DNA of 38,638 bases. Source: Streptomyces sp. OR43. GTDB taxonomy: Bacteria > Actinomycetota > Actinomycetes > Streptomycetales > Streptomycetaceae. Each line of letters begins with the position of its first letter. The stretch's first letter is position 1. Below the pieces are notes generated by a model. The model did not search any database. It saw only the letters and a list, made by a program, of their open reading frames with translations, and had not been told where the DNA came from. Location: positions 4,110,356 through 4,148,993 of the forward strand of contig NZ_RDBK01000043.1 of the NCBI RefSeq assembly GCF_008042275.1. The letters are read 5' to 3'. Shown piece by piece: positions 1 through 8,293 of this stretch. Made by a program: the position numbers and the translations under genes.

Positions 1-89
1 ACGTCCCCCGGGCGGGAAAGCGGTTGACCCGGCTGCCGCCGCCGAGGTCGTATGGCGGGCGACCGAGATCACCCTCCAGGACGGTAGTG

Positions 90-974
90 ATGCACGCCGA
101 CGAACCCCGTACCGACGCCTCGCTGGTGCACCGGCTGATCGCCGCGCAGTTCCCGCAGTGGTCCGGCCTCCCCGTCGAGCGCGTCGGTGCCGCCGGAACC
201 GCCAACGCGATGTACCGCCTCGGTGACGACCTGGTCGTCCGCCTCCCGCGCACCGCCGGATCGGCCGACGACATCGCCGGCGAGCACCACTGGCTGCCGC
301 GCCTCGCGCCCTCGCTCCCGGTCGCGATCCCCGTGCCGCTGGGTGCGGGCGTGCCCGGCGAGGGCTATCCACACCCCTGGTCCGTCTACGGCTGGCTCGA
401 CGGGAGCTGCCCGGTGGTCGGCGACACCGCCGAAGCCGCCCCGCTCGCGCGGGACCTGGCCCGCTTCGTCACCGCACTCCACCGCATCGACCCCACGGAC
501 GCACCCCCGTCCTACCGCAGCGAAACCCTGGCCGCCCGGAACTCCGCAGTCCGCGGGGCCCTTGCGGACCTGCGCACCGAGATCGACACGGCAGCGGCCG
601 CCGAGATCTGGGAGACGGCCCTGCGCGCCCCCGCGCCGACCGGGCCGCCCGTCTGGATCCACGCCGACCTGCAACCCGGGAACATGCTGACGGCCGACGG
701 CCGGCTCACCGCCGTCATCGACTTCGGCTGCCTCGGGCTCGGCGACCCGGCCGTCGACCTGATCGTCGCCTGGTACGTACTGCCCGCCGCGGCGCGCGAC
801 ACCTTCCGCGCCGCCGTGGAGGCGGACGACGCCGCCTGGACGCGGGGTGTCGGCTGGGCCCTGTCGATCGCACTGATGGAGCTCCAGTACTACCGGGAGA
901 CCAACGCGTTCATGGCCGACACCGCACGCCACGTCATCGCGGAGATCCTCGCCGGCCACCGCCCGCCCGCATAG
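90..974 (+). CDS. Aminoglycoside phosphotransferase-fold kinase
   Basis: A 294-residue soluble protein of the APH/choline-kinase superfamily, which transfers the ATP gamma-phosphate to a small-molecule hydroxyl; the substrate cannot be told from sequence. The Brenner motif is clear at residues 191-198 (HADLQPGN, catalytic Asp193), followed by the metal-binding DFG at 211-213. The N-lobe holds the nucleotide loop around 32-51 (GAAGTANAMYRL...VVRLPR). I chose ATG 90 because an AGGACGG-like ribosome site lies about 8 bases upstream and homologous sequence begins near there; an in-frame ATG at 24 would add 22 low-complexity residues. Members of this group are often labelled antibiotic kinases without proof, so resistance should not be assumed. 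The next gene starts 127 bases downstream on the same strand. Confidence 0.85.
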   Translation: MHADEPRTDASLVHRLIAAQFPQWSGLPVERVGAAGTANAMYRLGDDLVVRLPRTAGSADDIAGEHHWLPRLAPSLPVAIPVPLGAGVPGEGYPHPWSVYGWLDGSCPVVGDTAEAAPLARDLARFVTALHRIDPTDAPPSYRSETLAARNSAVRGALADLRTEIDTAAAAEIWETALRAPAPTGPPVWIHADLQPGNMLTADGRLTAVIDFGCLGLGDPAVDLIVAWYVLPAAARDTFRAAVEADDAAWTRGVGWALSIALMELQYYRETNAFMADTARHVIAEILAGHRPPA

Positions 975-1101
975 CCGCATCCGGGCACTCCCGGGCGCGC
1001 CCGCCCGCCTCACCAAGGCAAGGAATGCGATCGTGGCACAGCGGGTTCGCACCATCGACAGCACGTGAGCGGTAACAGCACTGAGAGCGGATGGCCTTCA
1101 C

Positions 1102-1746
1102 ATGGGCGAGTTGATCCTGATCCGGCACGGCGAGACCGAGTGGTCCCGGAACGGACAGCACACGAGCCACACCGATCTGCCCCTGACGCCCCTCGGCGAA
1201 CGCCAGGCCCGCGCCCTCGCCCCCTTGCTCGCCGACCGCGACATCGCGCTCACCCTGGTCAGTCCCTCGGTCCGGGCCCGGCGCACCGCCGAACTCGCCG
1301 GCCTCGCCGCGCCCCGCATCACACCCGAGCTGCGCGAGTGGGACTACGGCGGCTACGAGGGCGTCACCACCCACGAGATCCACCGCACCCGCCCCGACTG
1401 GAACCTCTGGACCGACGGCGTCACGGCGGGCCCCGAGGCGCACCCGGGCGAAACCCCCACAGCGGTCGGCGAACGGGCCGACCGGATCCTGGCCGAGGTC
1501 CGGGAAGCCGCCGCGCGGGCCGGGGACGAGGACATCGCTCTCGTCGCCCACTCCCATTTCCTGCGCGTCCTGACCGCCCGCTATCTGGGCCTGACCCCGG
1601 CTGAGGGCACGCTCTTCCAGCTCGCCACGGGCGCGGTGTCCCGGCTCGGCAGGGAGCACGGCCAGCCGGTCATCACGGCGTGGAACGTGACCCTGCCGGA
1701 GAGCCTGTTTCCCGCGGCGGTTCCGGACACCCCGGAACACGTCTGA
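1102..1746 (+). CDS. Histidine phosphatase family protein (phosphoglycerate mutase-like)
   Basis: A 214-residue member of the histidine phosphatase branch-1 superfamily, acting through a phospho-histidine intermediate. The RHGE signature is at residues 8-11 (nucleophile His9), with the expected partners Arg58, acid/base Glu79 (LREWDYGGYEG) and His150 (VAHSH). It is shorter than true cofactor-dependent phosphoglycerate mutases (about 250 residues) and lacks their C-terminal extension, so a broad-specificity acid phosphatase is the better call. No signal peptide is seen, so it should be cytoplasmic. ATG 1102 puts the RHG motif in the usual first ten residues. It ends only 9 bases from the convergent DUF397 remnant. 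Confidence 0.88.
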   Translation: MGELILIRHGETEWSRNGQHTSHTDLPLTPLGERQARALAPLLADRDIALTLVSPSVRARRTAELAGLAAPRITPELREWDYGGYEGVTTHEIHRTRPDWNLWTDGVTAGPEAHPGETPTAVGERADRILAEVREAAARAGDEDIALVAHSHFLRVLTARYLGLTPAEGTLFQLATGAVSRLGREHGQPVITAWNVTLPESLFPAAVPDTPEHV

Positions 1747-1755
1747 GTACGCGCC

Positions 1756-1861
1756 TCAGAGCGTGCCGTTCCCGACGGCCGCGACGAAGGGGGCCCAGCG
1801 CTCCCGCGCGAAGGTGAGCGCCGGCCCTTCGGGGCCGGCCTTGCTGTCGCGTGGTGCTCAT
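1756..1861 (-). pseudogene. DUF397 protein remnant, internal deletion
   Basis: Read on the minus strand, 1848-1756 encodes the typical C-terminal half of a DUF397 protein: DSKAGPEGPALTF, then the W-x-x-F-V-A-A-V ending and a TGA at 1758-1756. The original start codon appears to survive at 1861 (ATGAGCACCAC, overlapping the TGA of the upstream DUF5753 remnant, the usual coupled arrangement). The start frame and the DSK frame do not agree, and the N-terminal 25-30 residues of the family (the W-x-K-S-S-Y-S and N-C-V-E-V parts) are missing. The gene therefore carries an internal deletion with a frame change. DUF397 proteins normally pair with the DUF5753 regulator encoded just upstream, which is also broken here. 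Confidence 0.72.
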
Positions 1862-2326
1862 GGCGTCGCGAACTCCTTCGCCGCCGGGACGATCCGGCGC
1901 AGGGATGCCTCCGGCGACAGCGCGGCAGCCCTGGCCCAATCGTATGCGGCACCGTACTGCTCCACCAGCAGCGGTTCTTCCACGAGTTGGCCGCTGTAAG
2001 CGCTCTCCGTGTAGACCACGGCCGGACTGTCGGTGAACTGCATCAGCAGCATGGACGCGTGCAGGAACGGATGTGCTCCGGCAGAGAAGGGAAGAGCAGC
2101 CCCGTGAATCATGGCCCACAGAACCGGCGCTGACGGTGAGTCGAGGAGCTGTGCGCGCTCCATGCGCGCCGTGACATGGCCTTCGACGACTTTCGTGGTG
2201 GCGTAGGGATGGGCGGCCCGGGTGAGCGCTCGCGCGTACCGCTCGGTCTGCAACAGGCGCGGCGTAACTCGGCACCGCGAAGGCGCGGGGATCGGTGTAC
2301 GGGTCCAGGTCCTTCGGCTGCGGCAT
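1858..2326 (-). pseudogene. Scr1-type XRE/DUF5753 regulator remnant, HTH deleted
   Basis: On the minus strand the family N terminus MPQPKDLDPYTDPRAF starts at ATG 2326. A second frame gives GAELRR (2276-2259), and a third gives RLLQTERYARALTR running on through LPFSAGAHPF, VVYTES and ALSPEASLRRI to a TGA at 1860-1858. In intact proteins of this family about 100 residues, holding the helix-turn-helix and the start of DUF5753, lie between GAELRR and LLQT. Here they are joined directly near 2259, with frame changes on both sides. An open frame from GTG 2331 covers the C-terminal part (157 codons) but has no DNA-binding domain. Intact relatives are antitoxin-like regulators in Streptomyces, many copies per genome. 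Confidence 0.75.
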
Positions 2327-2396
2327 GGCACGGAATGTAGCGGCTGCCCAGGGCCCCGCCCCCTGATCGGCGCGGATCCATCCGCACGGGAGAACC

Positions 2397-2437
2397 ACGA
2401 CCGGCCGGCACCCCGCGAGGAGGTACCGGCCGGCCGT
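2397..2437 (-). terminator. Hairpin terminator after the GH92 gene
   Basis: Arms 2397-2412 and 2422-2437 pair at 14 of 16 positions around a 9-base loop. The hairpin begins 14 bases beyond the GH92 stop codon on the minus strand. Confidence 0.6.
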
Positions 2438-2450
2438 GACGGAGCGCGGA

Positions 2451-5400
2451 TCAGGAGATCAGCTCCACCTCCGCGAGCGTCGACTCACCGCTGAGCACCA
2501 GCCGGTAGTGCGCGTACGAACCGCGCGCGTTCACCGTGAAGGCCCTCGTCTGCTTGTCCCAGGCGAACGACTGGCCGGACCGCTTGTCGAGGTCCTTCCA
2601 CGTCGTGCCGTCCGGCGAACCCTGCAGCACCCAGCCGCTCGGCGCCGCGGCGGCCTTGCCCGACGTCAGCGTGTACTGGACCGCGTTCGTCGCCGAGGGG
2701 ACCGGCAGCTCCACCGCGGAGACGGCGGCCGTCGTGGCCGAGGTGTTGTCGAACAGCGCGCCCTCGCCCTTCAGGACGTCCTTGCTCGGCGTCGGCACCT
2801 GGTCGTCCTTGGTGATCGAGACCGGGGCGGCGTCCTTGCCGGTGCCCCAGGCGGACGGCTCCGGGCCCATGTCGAACTCCAGCACCCCGCCCTTGGCCAG
2901 CAGGTCGTGCGGCAGCGAGGTGGAGGCCCACTTCTTGCCGTTGACCTTCAGGCCCTGCACGTAGATGTTCTTCGCGCTGTTCTTCGGCGCCTTGACGACC
3001 AGGTCGTGGCCGTTCTCCAGGTGCACGGTGGTCTTGGTGAACAGCGGCGAGCCGATCGCGTACTCACCACTGCCCATGACCAGCGGGTAGAAGCCGAGGG
3101 AGGAGAAGAGGAACCAGGCCGACTGCTCGCCGTTGTCCTCGTCGCCGTGGTAGCCCTGGCCGATCTCGCTGCCCGTGTACAGACGGCTCAGGACCTCGCG
3201 GACCTTCTCCTGCGTCTTGTACGGCTGCGAGGCCGCGTCGTACATGTACGTGACGTGGTGCGCGACCTGGTTGCTGTGGCCGTACTGGCCCATCCGTACG
3301 TCACGGGCCTCCGTCATCTCGTGGATGACGCCGCCGTAACTGCCGACGAACTCGGGGCCCGCCGTCTCGGGGGTGGAGAAGTACGTGTCCAGCTTCTTGG
3401 CCAGACCGTCCCGGCCGCCGTACAGGTTGGCGAGGCCCTTGCTGTCCTGCGGAGCGGTGAAGGCGTAGCCCCAGCCGTTGGTCTCCGTGTAGTCGTAGCC
3501 CCAGACCCGCGGGTCGTACTGGTCGGACGGGAGGCGCCAGCCGCCCTTGGCGTCCTTGCCCTGGAAGAAGCCCGCCTTGTCGTCGAAGAGCTCGACGTAG
3601 TTACGGGCCCGGTTCAGGAAGTACGCGGACTCGTCCTTGTAGTGCTGCTTGTGCGTCTTCTTGTAGAGCGCCTGGCCCATCTGCGCGATGCCGTAGTCGT
3701 TGAGGTAGCCCTCCAGCGACCAGGACAGGCCCTCGTGGGTCGAGGTGTTGGCGTACCCGGCGAACGGGGACGTCTCCATGCCCTTGCGGCCGACGCCCGA
3801 GGACGGCGGGACGACCTTGGCGTTCTTCAGGGCGGCGTCGTACGCGGCCTCCGCGTCGAAGTCCACGCCCTTGACGTACGCGTCCGCGAACGCGACGTCC
3901 GAGGAGGTGCCCGTCATCAGGTCCGAGTAGCCGGGGGAGGACCAGCGGGAGATCCAGCCGCCGTCCTTGTACTGCTGGACGAAGCCGTCGACCATCTCGC
4001 CGGCCTTCTTCGGCGTGAGGAAGGAGTACGCCGGCCACGTCGTCCGGTAGGTGTCCCAGAAGCCGTTGTTGACGTACACCTTGCCGTCGACGATCTTCGC
4101 GCCGGTGTGTGTCGGGGTGTCCGAGCCGACCTGCGGGGAGAAGGGGGAGGCGTACTTGTCCTTCTCCCCGACCTTCTCGAAGCCCGAGTTCGGGTAGAGG
4201 TACAGCCGGTACATGCTGGAGTACAGCGTGGTCAGCTGGTCGGCGGACGCGCCCTCGACCTCGATCTTGCCCAGCAGGTCGTCCCAGGCGTTCTGCGCCT
4301 TGTCCTCGACCCGTGCGAAGGAGCGCGAGGCGGGGATCTCGGCGGCGAGGTTCTGCTTCGCCTGGTCGATGCTGATCAGCGAGGTCGCGAGCCGCAGGTT
4401 GACGGTGCGGTCCTTGCCCGCGTCGAAGCGCAGGTAGCCCGTGACGTCGTCACCGCCGCCGCCGGAGAGCTTGCCGCTGCCGGTGACGGGGGCGTCGAAG
4501 ACGCCGTATACGAAGAGCCGGGTGGCACCGGTCGAGCCGCCGCTCTTCACGTCGGAGAAGCCCGTGAAGGAGCTCGTCCCCGGGTCCAGGGTCAGACCGC
4601 CGTCGTTGGAGACGTTGTCGAAGACCATGCTCGCGTCCTTGCCCGGATACGTGAACCGCATCCGTGCCGCGTGGTCGGTCGGCGTCATCTCGGCCTTGAG
4701 ACCGTTCTCGAACGTCACCCCGTAGTAGTGGGGCCTCGCCGTCTCGTTCTCGTGCTTGAACGGCAGCGCGCGCGCCGTGCGCGAGGCGTCCGGGGTGCCG
4801 GAGACCGCCGACGGCATCAGCTGGAAGGTCTGCCGGTCGCCCATCCAGGGGCTCGGCTCGTGACTGGCGCTGAAGGCCTGCAGGGTGGGCAGGTTGTCGT
4901 CGTTGTTGCCGCGCGCGTAGTCGTACAGCCAGCTGGTCGACCCGGCGTTGGTGACCGGAGTCCAGAAGTTGAAGCCGTTGGGGACCGCGGTGGCGGGGAA
5001 GTTGTTGCCCCGCGAGAAGCCGCCGCTGGAGTTGGTGCCGCGGACGGTCGAGGCGTAGTCCGAGAGGTGCTTCTTTCGCTTCTCGGGCGCCTTCGGGGCG
5101 ATCGTGACGTCGTCGATCCAGCCCTGGAACTTCGACGGGCCCTTGGGGGAGTCGTACGCGACGAGGATCCGGTCGACGGTCCTGCCGGCCGCGACCGTGC
5201 CGATCCGTGCGTCGACCTTGTTCCACTGGTTGACGTACAGCCGCTTGGCGTCGGCCTGGCCGCCGGGGGTCAGCAGCCCGCCGTTGGTGTCGGTGGCGCG
5301 CAGGTCGCTGAGATAGGTGCCGTCCGTGAACGCGAGGTCGACCGCGATGTGCGTGGCCGGGTAGGACAGGTCCGTCTCGCCCATCTGGGGGTACACCAGG

Positions 5401-6296
5401 TAGGAAAGTTCGGTGTCCTTGGTGACGGCCGTGTTGACGTCGAAGATCTTGTTGTACGAGTACGCCCGGCCGCCGGCCTTGTGGGTGCCCGCGTACCGCA
5501 GCGCCTTCTTGCCCGTGAAGCCCGCGCCGGCCTTGGCGGTGGGGGAGCCGGACGGGCCGCGGTCGATCTGGCTGCGCATGTCGTCGGGGGCGGGGGCGGA
5601 GGTGTCGCCGTCGGAGAACTGGACGTCGGCGAGCTGGGTCGCGTCGCCGGCCCCGTTGTTCTTCGTGATGTCCAGGCGGAAGTGCTGGTAGGCCTTGTCC
5701 GCCGTGAAGTCGTACGACTTGGTCTGGAAGCGCTCGCTGAACGTCTGGCCGGTCCGGGTGTCCAGGTCAGTCCAGGTCTCGCCGTCCTCTGAGCCCTGAA
5801 GGGTCCAGTCCTTCGGGTCCCGTTCGTCGTGGTCGTCGGCGGAGGTCAGCGCGTACGTCACGACCTTGACCGGCTCGACCAGATCGAACTCGGCCCAGGC
5901 GGTGGGCTCGAACGACAGCCACTTCGTACCGGATTCGCCGTCGACGAGGTTTTCCTTCACCTCGCCGCCGCCGGTGTTCTCGTCGCTGGCGCGGACTTCT
6001 GTGACCTTGTCGGTCACATTGCCCGGTATTCCGGCGGAGAAGCCGCCATCGACACCTGATGCCCGCTTCTTTCCGTCGGGGCCTTCTTCCACGGTATTGC
6101 GCCAGTCCGGCTGCTTTTCGTCCGCCTCGAAGGACGAACTGAAAGTCCGGTCACCGGCGGTCTTCTGGCCCTTCGCGCCCGCGCCGGCCGACGTGGCGGC
6201 GGCCGCGGTGGGGGCGGTCACGAGCAGGACGAGTGAGGCCGCGATCAGCGCGGCCGTGCTGCTTTGTCTCTTGCGAGAACCATGTCGGGGCTGCAT
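2451..6296 (-). CDS. Secreted GH92 alpha-mannosidase with two F5/8 C-type domains
   Basis: A 1281-residue secreted enzyme of glycoside hydrolase family 92, calcium-dependent exo-alpha-mannosidases acting on high-mannose N-glycans and mannans. A signal peptide (basic start, hydrophobic 15-30, A-rich cleavage zone near 33) comes first. An F5/8 type C (discoidin) domain follows at about 110-230, a beta-sandwich region at about 250-400, the GH92 catalytic part at about 410-1150, and a second F5/8 C domain at about 1180-1281. Family hallmarks are visible: YTETNGW with likely general acid Glu938, the His992-Glu993 pair that in characterised members goes with alpha-1,2 linkages, and GDEDNGEQSAW with Asp1052/Asp1054. 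The start has GGGAGGA 10 bases upstream. It is transcribed away from ngcEFG, suggesting that mannose trimming and uptake of the remaining GlcNAc-containing core serve the same diet. Confidence 0.9.
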   Translation of the reverse strand: MQPRHGSRKRQSSTAALIAASLVLLVTAPTAAAATSAGAGAKGQKTAGDRTFSSSFEADEKQPDWRNTVEEGPDGKKRASGVDGGFSAGIPGNVTDKVTEVRASDENTGGGEVKENLVDGESGTKWLSFEPTAWAEFDLVEPVKVVTYALTSADDHDERDPKDWTLQGSEDGETWTDLDTRTGQTFSERFQTKSYDFTADKAYQHFRLDITKNNGAGDATQLADVQFSDGDTSAPAPDDMRSQIDRGPSGSPTAKAGAGFTGKKALRYAGTHKAGGRAYSYNKIFDVNTAVTKDTELSYLVYPQMGETDLSYPATHIAVDLAFTDGTYLSDLRATDTNGGLLTPGGQADAKRLYVNQWNKVDARIGTVAAGRTVDRILVAYDSPKGPSKFQGWIDDVTIAPKAPEKRKKHLSDYASTVRGTNSSGGFSRGNNFPATAVPNGFNFWTPVTNAGSTSWLYDYARGNNDDNLPTLQAFSASHEPSPWMGDRQTFQLMPSAVSGTPDASRTARALPFKHENETARPHYYGVTFENGLKAEMTPTDHAARMRFTYPGKDASMVFDNVSNDGGLTLDPGTSSFTGFSDVKSGGSTGATRLFVYGVFDAPVTGSGKLSGGGGDDVTGYLRFDAGKDRTVNLRLATSLISIDQAKQNLAAEIPASRSFARVEDKAQNAWDDLLGKIEVEGASADQLTTLYSSMYRLYLYPNSGFEKVGEKDKYASPFSPQVGSDTPTHTGAKIVDGKVYVNNGFWDTYRTTWPAYSFLTPKKAGEMVDGFVQQYKDGGWISRWSSPGYSDLMTGTSSDVAFADAYVKGVDFDAEAAYDAALKNAKVVPPSSGVGRKGMETSPFAGYANTSTHEGLSWSLEGYLNDYGIAQMGQALYKKTHKQHYKDESAYFLNRARNYVELFDDKAGFFQGKDAKGGWRLPSDQYDPRVWGYDYTETNGWGYAFTAPQDSKGLANLYGGRDGLAKKLDTYFSTPETAGPEFVGSYGGVIHEMTEARDVRMGQYGHSNQVAHHVTYMYDAASQPYKTQEKVREVLSRLYTGSEIGQGYHGDEDNGEQSAWFLFSSLGFYPLVMGSGEYAIGSPLFTKTTVHLENGHDLVVKAPKNSAKNIYVQGLKVNGKKWASTSLPHDLLAKGGVLEFDMGPEPSAWGTGKDAAPVSITKDDQVPTPSKDVLKGEGALFDNTSATTAAVSAVELPVPSATNAVQYTLTSGKAAAAPSGWVLQGSPDGTTWKDLDKRSGQSFAWDKQTRAFTVNARGSYAHYRLVLSGESTLAEVELIS

Positions 6297-6329
6297 GCCG
6301 AGCCATTCCTCCCGAGGAAGTGCGCCTTG

Positions 6330-6341
6330 GACAACGTTGTC
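6330..6341. promoter_or_regulatory. Perfect palindrome GACAACGTTGTC, LacI-type operator candidate
   Basis: A perfect 12-bp palindrome centred on CG, the typical form of LacI-family operators. It lies between the GH92 gene's TTGACA -35 (6385-6390) and its start codon (6296), where a bound repressor would block transcription. The CAACGTTG core recurs in the palindrome upstream of xylF (11706-11723). No LacI-family gene lies in the window. Confidence 0.5.
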
Positions 6342-6541
6342 AGGGGTGAACGCAGGAACCAGTAGGGAGTGAAGTGGCGGTTGGTGTCAAGGGTGTTGGA
6401 TCAGAGCCGGTGTTCGAATCGACCGGAATGCGGAAATCGTTACATCCGAAGGAGGCCGTGCGGTGCCGAGGTATCCGCGAGGTCTCAACTCGGGAAAGAC
6501 TGCCGTCCAAACCTGCATTCGATCTTGCTCAGTTGGCGACA

Positions 6542-6557
6542 AGTGGACTATACCTGT
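6542..6557 (+). promoter_or_regulatory. DasR-responsive element (dre)-like site at the ngcE promoter
   Basis: AGTGGACTATACCTGT agrees at 13 of 16 positions with the dre consensus as I recall it (A, C or G, TGGTCTAGACCA, C or G, T). DasR is the GntR-type repressor of chitin and N-acetylglucosamine genes in Streptomyces, released by aminosugar phosphates. The site overlaps a -10-like CTATAC (6548-6553) placed 17 bases after TTGCTC (6525-6530), a good position for repression of ngcEFG. Confidence 0.6.
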
Positions 6558-6797
6558 CGGCGTCTGCACAGCTTCTTTCCAACTGTGCGGTCAGGGGAGA
6601 CACGGGGGCAGGACAACAGGGCGGCGCGAGCACGTCCGCTGTCCGGTCCCCTCACGGCCCCCCACTGCATTGACCAGCCAGAAATCTGTACCACCCAAGC
6701 GCAACTGACCGCGGTGGCGGGGCCCTTCGCCTGAGGCGAATATCGACGGGCGACCGGTACACACCGCCTGAGTCCTGGAGAAGGCGAGGACTTGAGC

Positions 6798-8243
6798 ATG
6801 GGATCCACCTCCGGCCACAAGAATGAGGGCCTTGGCCGTCGCGATGTGATCAAGCGTTCTGCCGCACTCGGTCTGATCACCATCCCGACGATGAGCTTCC
6901 TGTCGGCCTGCGCGAGCAGCGACGACGGCGGCGACAAGCAGGTCGAGAAGGGCAAGACCAGCGCGAAGAACCCGCTGGGCGTCAACGAGACGGCCGCGCT
7001 CGACGTGGTCATCTTCGACGGCGGCTTCGGTCAGCAGTACGCGATCGACGCCGAGAAGAAGTACACCGCGGCCTTCCCGAAGGCCAAGGTCAAGCACTCC
7101 GCGACCCAGAAGATCCAGTCGCAGCTCCAGCCGCGCTTCAACGGTGGCACCCCGCCGGACCTGATCGACAACTCCGGTGCCGAGCAGATGGACATGGGTG
7201 TCCTGGTCGACAAGAAGCAGCTGATGGACCTGACGGCGCTGATGGACGCCCCGTCCATCGACGACCCGAGCAAGAAGGTCCGCGACACGCTGCGCCCGGG
7301 TGTCCTGGAGATGGGCCAGTTCGAGGGCGACCCGGTCTGGATCATGTACTACGCGTACACCGTGTACGGCGTCTGGTACTCGCAGACCAACCTGGAGAAG
7401 CTGGACGCCGAGTATCCCGAGGACTGGGATGCCATGCTCGCCCTGTGTGCGAAGGCGAAGAAGCAGGGCATCGCCGGCTGGACGTACCCGGGCAAGTACC
7501 CGTACTACCTGCCGTTCTCGCTCTACCCGTTCATCGCCAAGATCGGTGGCCGGGAGGTCCTCGACAAGATCGACAACCTGGAGCCGAACGCCTGGAAGGA
7601 CCCCGCCGTCAAGGCGGCGTTCGAGGCGTACTACGAGCTTCAGCAGAAGGGCTACATCCTCAAGGGCACCCCGGGCCTGACCCACATCCAGTCGCAGACC
7701 GAGTGGACCAAGGGCAAGGCGCTCTTCATCCCGAACGGTTCGTGGGTGGAGAACGAGGCGGCGCCGACCACGCCCAAGGACTTCAAGATGATGGTCTCGG
7801 CCCCCTCGGGCCTGGACTCGTCGGACAAGCTGCCCTTCGGCACGATCTGGGCGTCCGGCGGCGAGCCCTTCGTCGTCCCGGCCAAGGCGAAGAACCCCCA
7901 GGGCGGCATGGAGCAGCTGCGCATCATGCTCTCCGAGGAGTCCTCGAAGAACTTCACCAAGCAGGTCAAGTCCCTCAGCGCCTTCAACGGCGGCACCGAC
8001 GGCCTGACCCTCTCCACGGCCATGCAGGCCGGTGTCGACGCGCTGAAGAAGGCCGGCGACAACGTGGTCAACCCGCGGCTGCAGGACTGGTACGTGAAGC
8101 TCCAGAAGGAGCAGATCGGCACCGCCGGCATCGGCGAGATGATGGCCGGGCGTCTGACGCCCGCCGAGGCCATCAAGAAGATCCAGGGCTACGCGGACGC
8201 CGCGGCCAAGGACTCGTCCGTCAAGAAGTACAAGCACCAGTGA
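6798..8243 (+). CDS. ngcE: NgcE-type N-acetylglucosamine/chitobiose-binding lipoprotein
   Basis: A 481-residue extracellular solute-binding protein of an ABC importer for N-acetylglucosamine and chitobiose, anchored to the outer face of the membrane. The N terminus has a Tat-type twin arginine (GRRDVIKR, Arg14-Arg15), a hydrophobic stretch, and a lipobox LSAC with the lipidated Cys38, followed by a Ser/Asp/Lys-rich linker. The body is a family-1 solute-binding fold. The ATG at 6798 is preceded by GAGGA at 6786-6790; a TTG at 6792 is an alternative adding two residues. Two permease genes follow on the same strand but no ATPase, as is normal for Streptomyces sugar importers that share MsiK. Assignment rests on recognition of the N-terminal region, the neighbours (ngcF, ngcG, rok7B7) and the dre-like site; related oligosaccharides are possible ligands. 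Confidence 0.85.
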   Translation: MGSTSGHKNEGLGRRDVIKRSAALGLITIPTMSFLSACASSDDGGDKQVEKGKTSAKNPLGVNETAALDVVIFDGGFGQQYAIDAEKKYTAAFPKAKVKHSATQKIQSQLQPRFNGGTPPDLIDNSGAEQMDMGVLVDKKQLMDLTALMDAPSIDDPSKKVRDTLRPGVLEMGQFEGDPVWIMYYAYTVYGVWYSQTNLEKLDAEYPEDWDAMLALCAKAKKQGIAGWTYPGKYPYYLPFSLYPFIAKIGGREVLDKIDNLEPNAWKDPAVKAAFEAYYELQQKGYILKGTPGLTHIQSQTEWTKGKALFIPNGSWVENEAAPTTPKDFKMMVSAPSGLDSSDKLPFGTIWASGGEPFVVPAKAKNPQGGMEQLRIMLSEESSKNFTKQVKSLSAFNGGTDGLTLSTAMQAGVDALKKAGDNVVNPRLQDWYVKLQKEQIGTAGIGEMMAGRLTPAEAIKKIQGYADAAAKDSSVKKYKHQ

Positions 8244-8293
8244 GCAACCGTCACCAGCGGCGGCACCCGCGGAAAGATCGGGGTCGGTAAACG

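Larger units (their letters stand above)
6297..6797. promoter_or_regulatory. Divergent control region between GH92 gene and ngcE
   Basis: About 500 bases without a credible gene, noticeably less GC-rich than the flanks. It holds a consensus -35 for the GH92 gene (TTGACA on the minus strand, 6390-6385, weak -10), a perfect palindrome downstream of it (6330-6341), and a DasR-like site overlapping a likely ngcE promoter (6525-6557). A leader of roughly 230 bases follows before ngcE, including a small 6-bp hairpin at 6725-6739. Short open frames here have no coding character. Confidence 0.6.

Noticed and set aside
90..974. Aminoglycoside resistance gene
   Set aside because: Only the general kinase fold is visible; no features specific to a known resistance enzyme.
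1033..1068. An 11-codon frame (GTG 1033 to TGA 1068) with AAGGAA upstream, ahead of the histidine phosphatase gene
   Set aside because: Possible leader peptide, but no attenuator-type hairpins or run of diagnostic codons; too short to support.
1820..1839. 8-bp stem with TTCG loop, terminator for the histidine phosphatase gene
   Set aside because: It lies inside the DUF397 remnant and is explained by its Gly/Pro/Ala codons; no other sign of termination.
2436..5792. An open frame of 1118 codons on the plus strand
   Set aside because: Antisense shadow of the GH92 gene; Arg/Val/Gly-rich with no homology. Other long open frames opposite real genes (for example opposite dxs and fadB) were dropped for the same reason.
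2451..6296. GH92 enzyme as a mannosyl-phosphate (phosphodiester) mannosidase, because HSNQVAHH has Gln where some members have Glu
   Set aside because: The likely general acid Glu938 (YTETNGW) and the His992-Glu993 pair are kept, and Gln in that later motif is common in the family as I recall.
6374..6673. Short plus-strand frames in the GH92-ngcE gap
   Set aside because: No coding bias or recognisable domains; they run through the promoter and operator-like sites.
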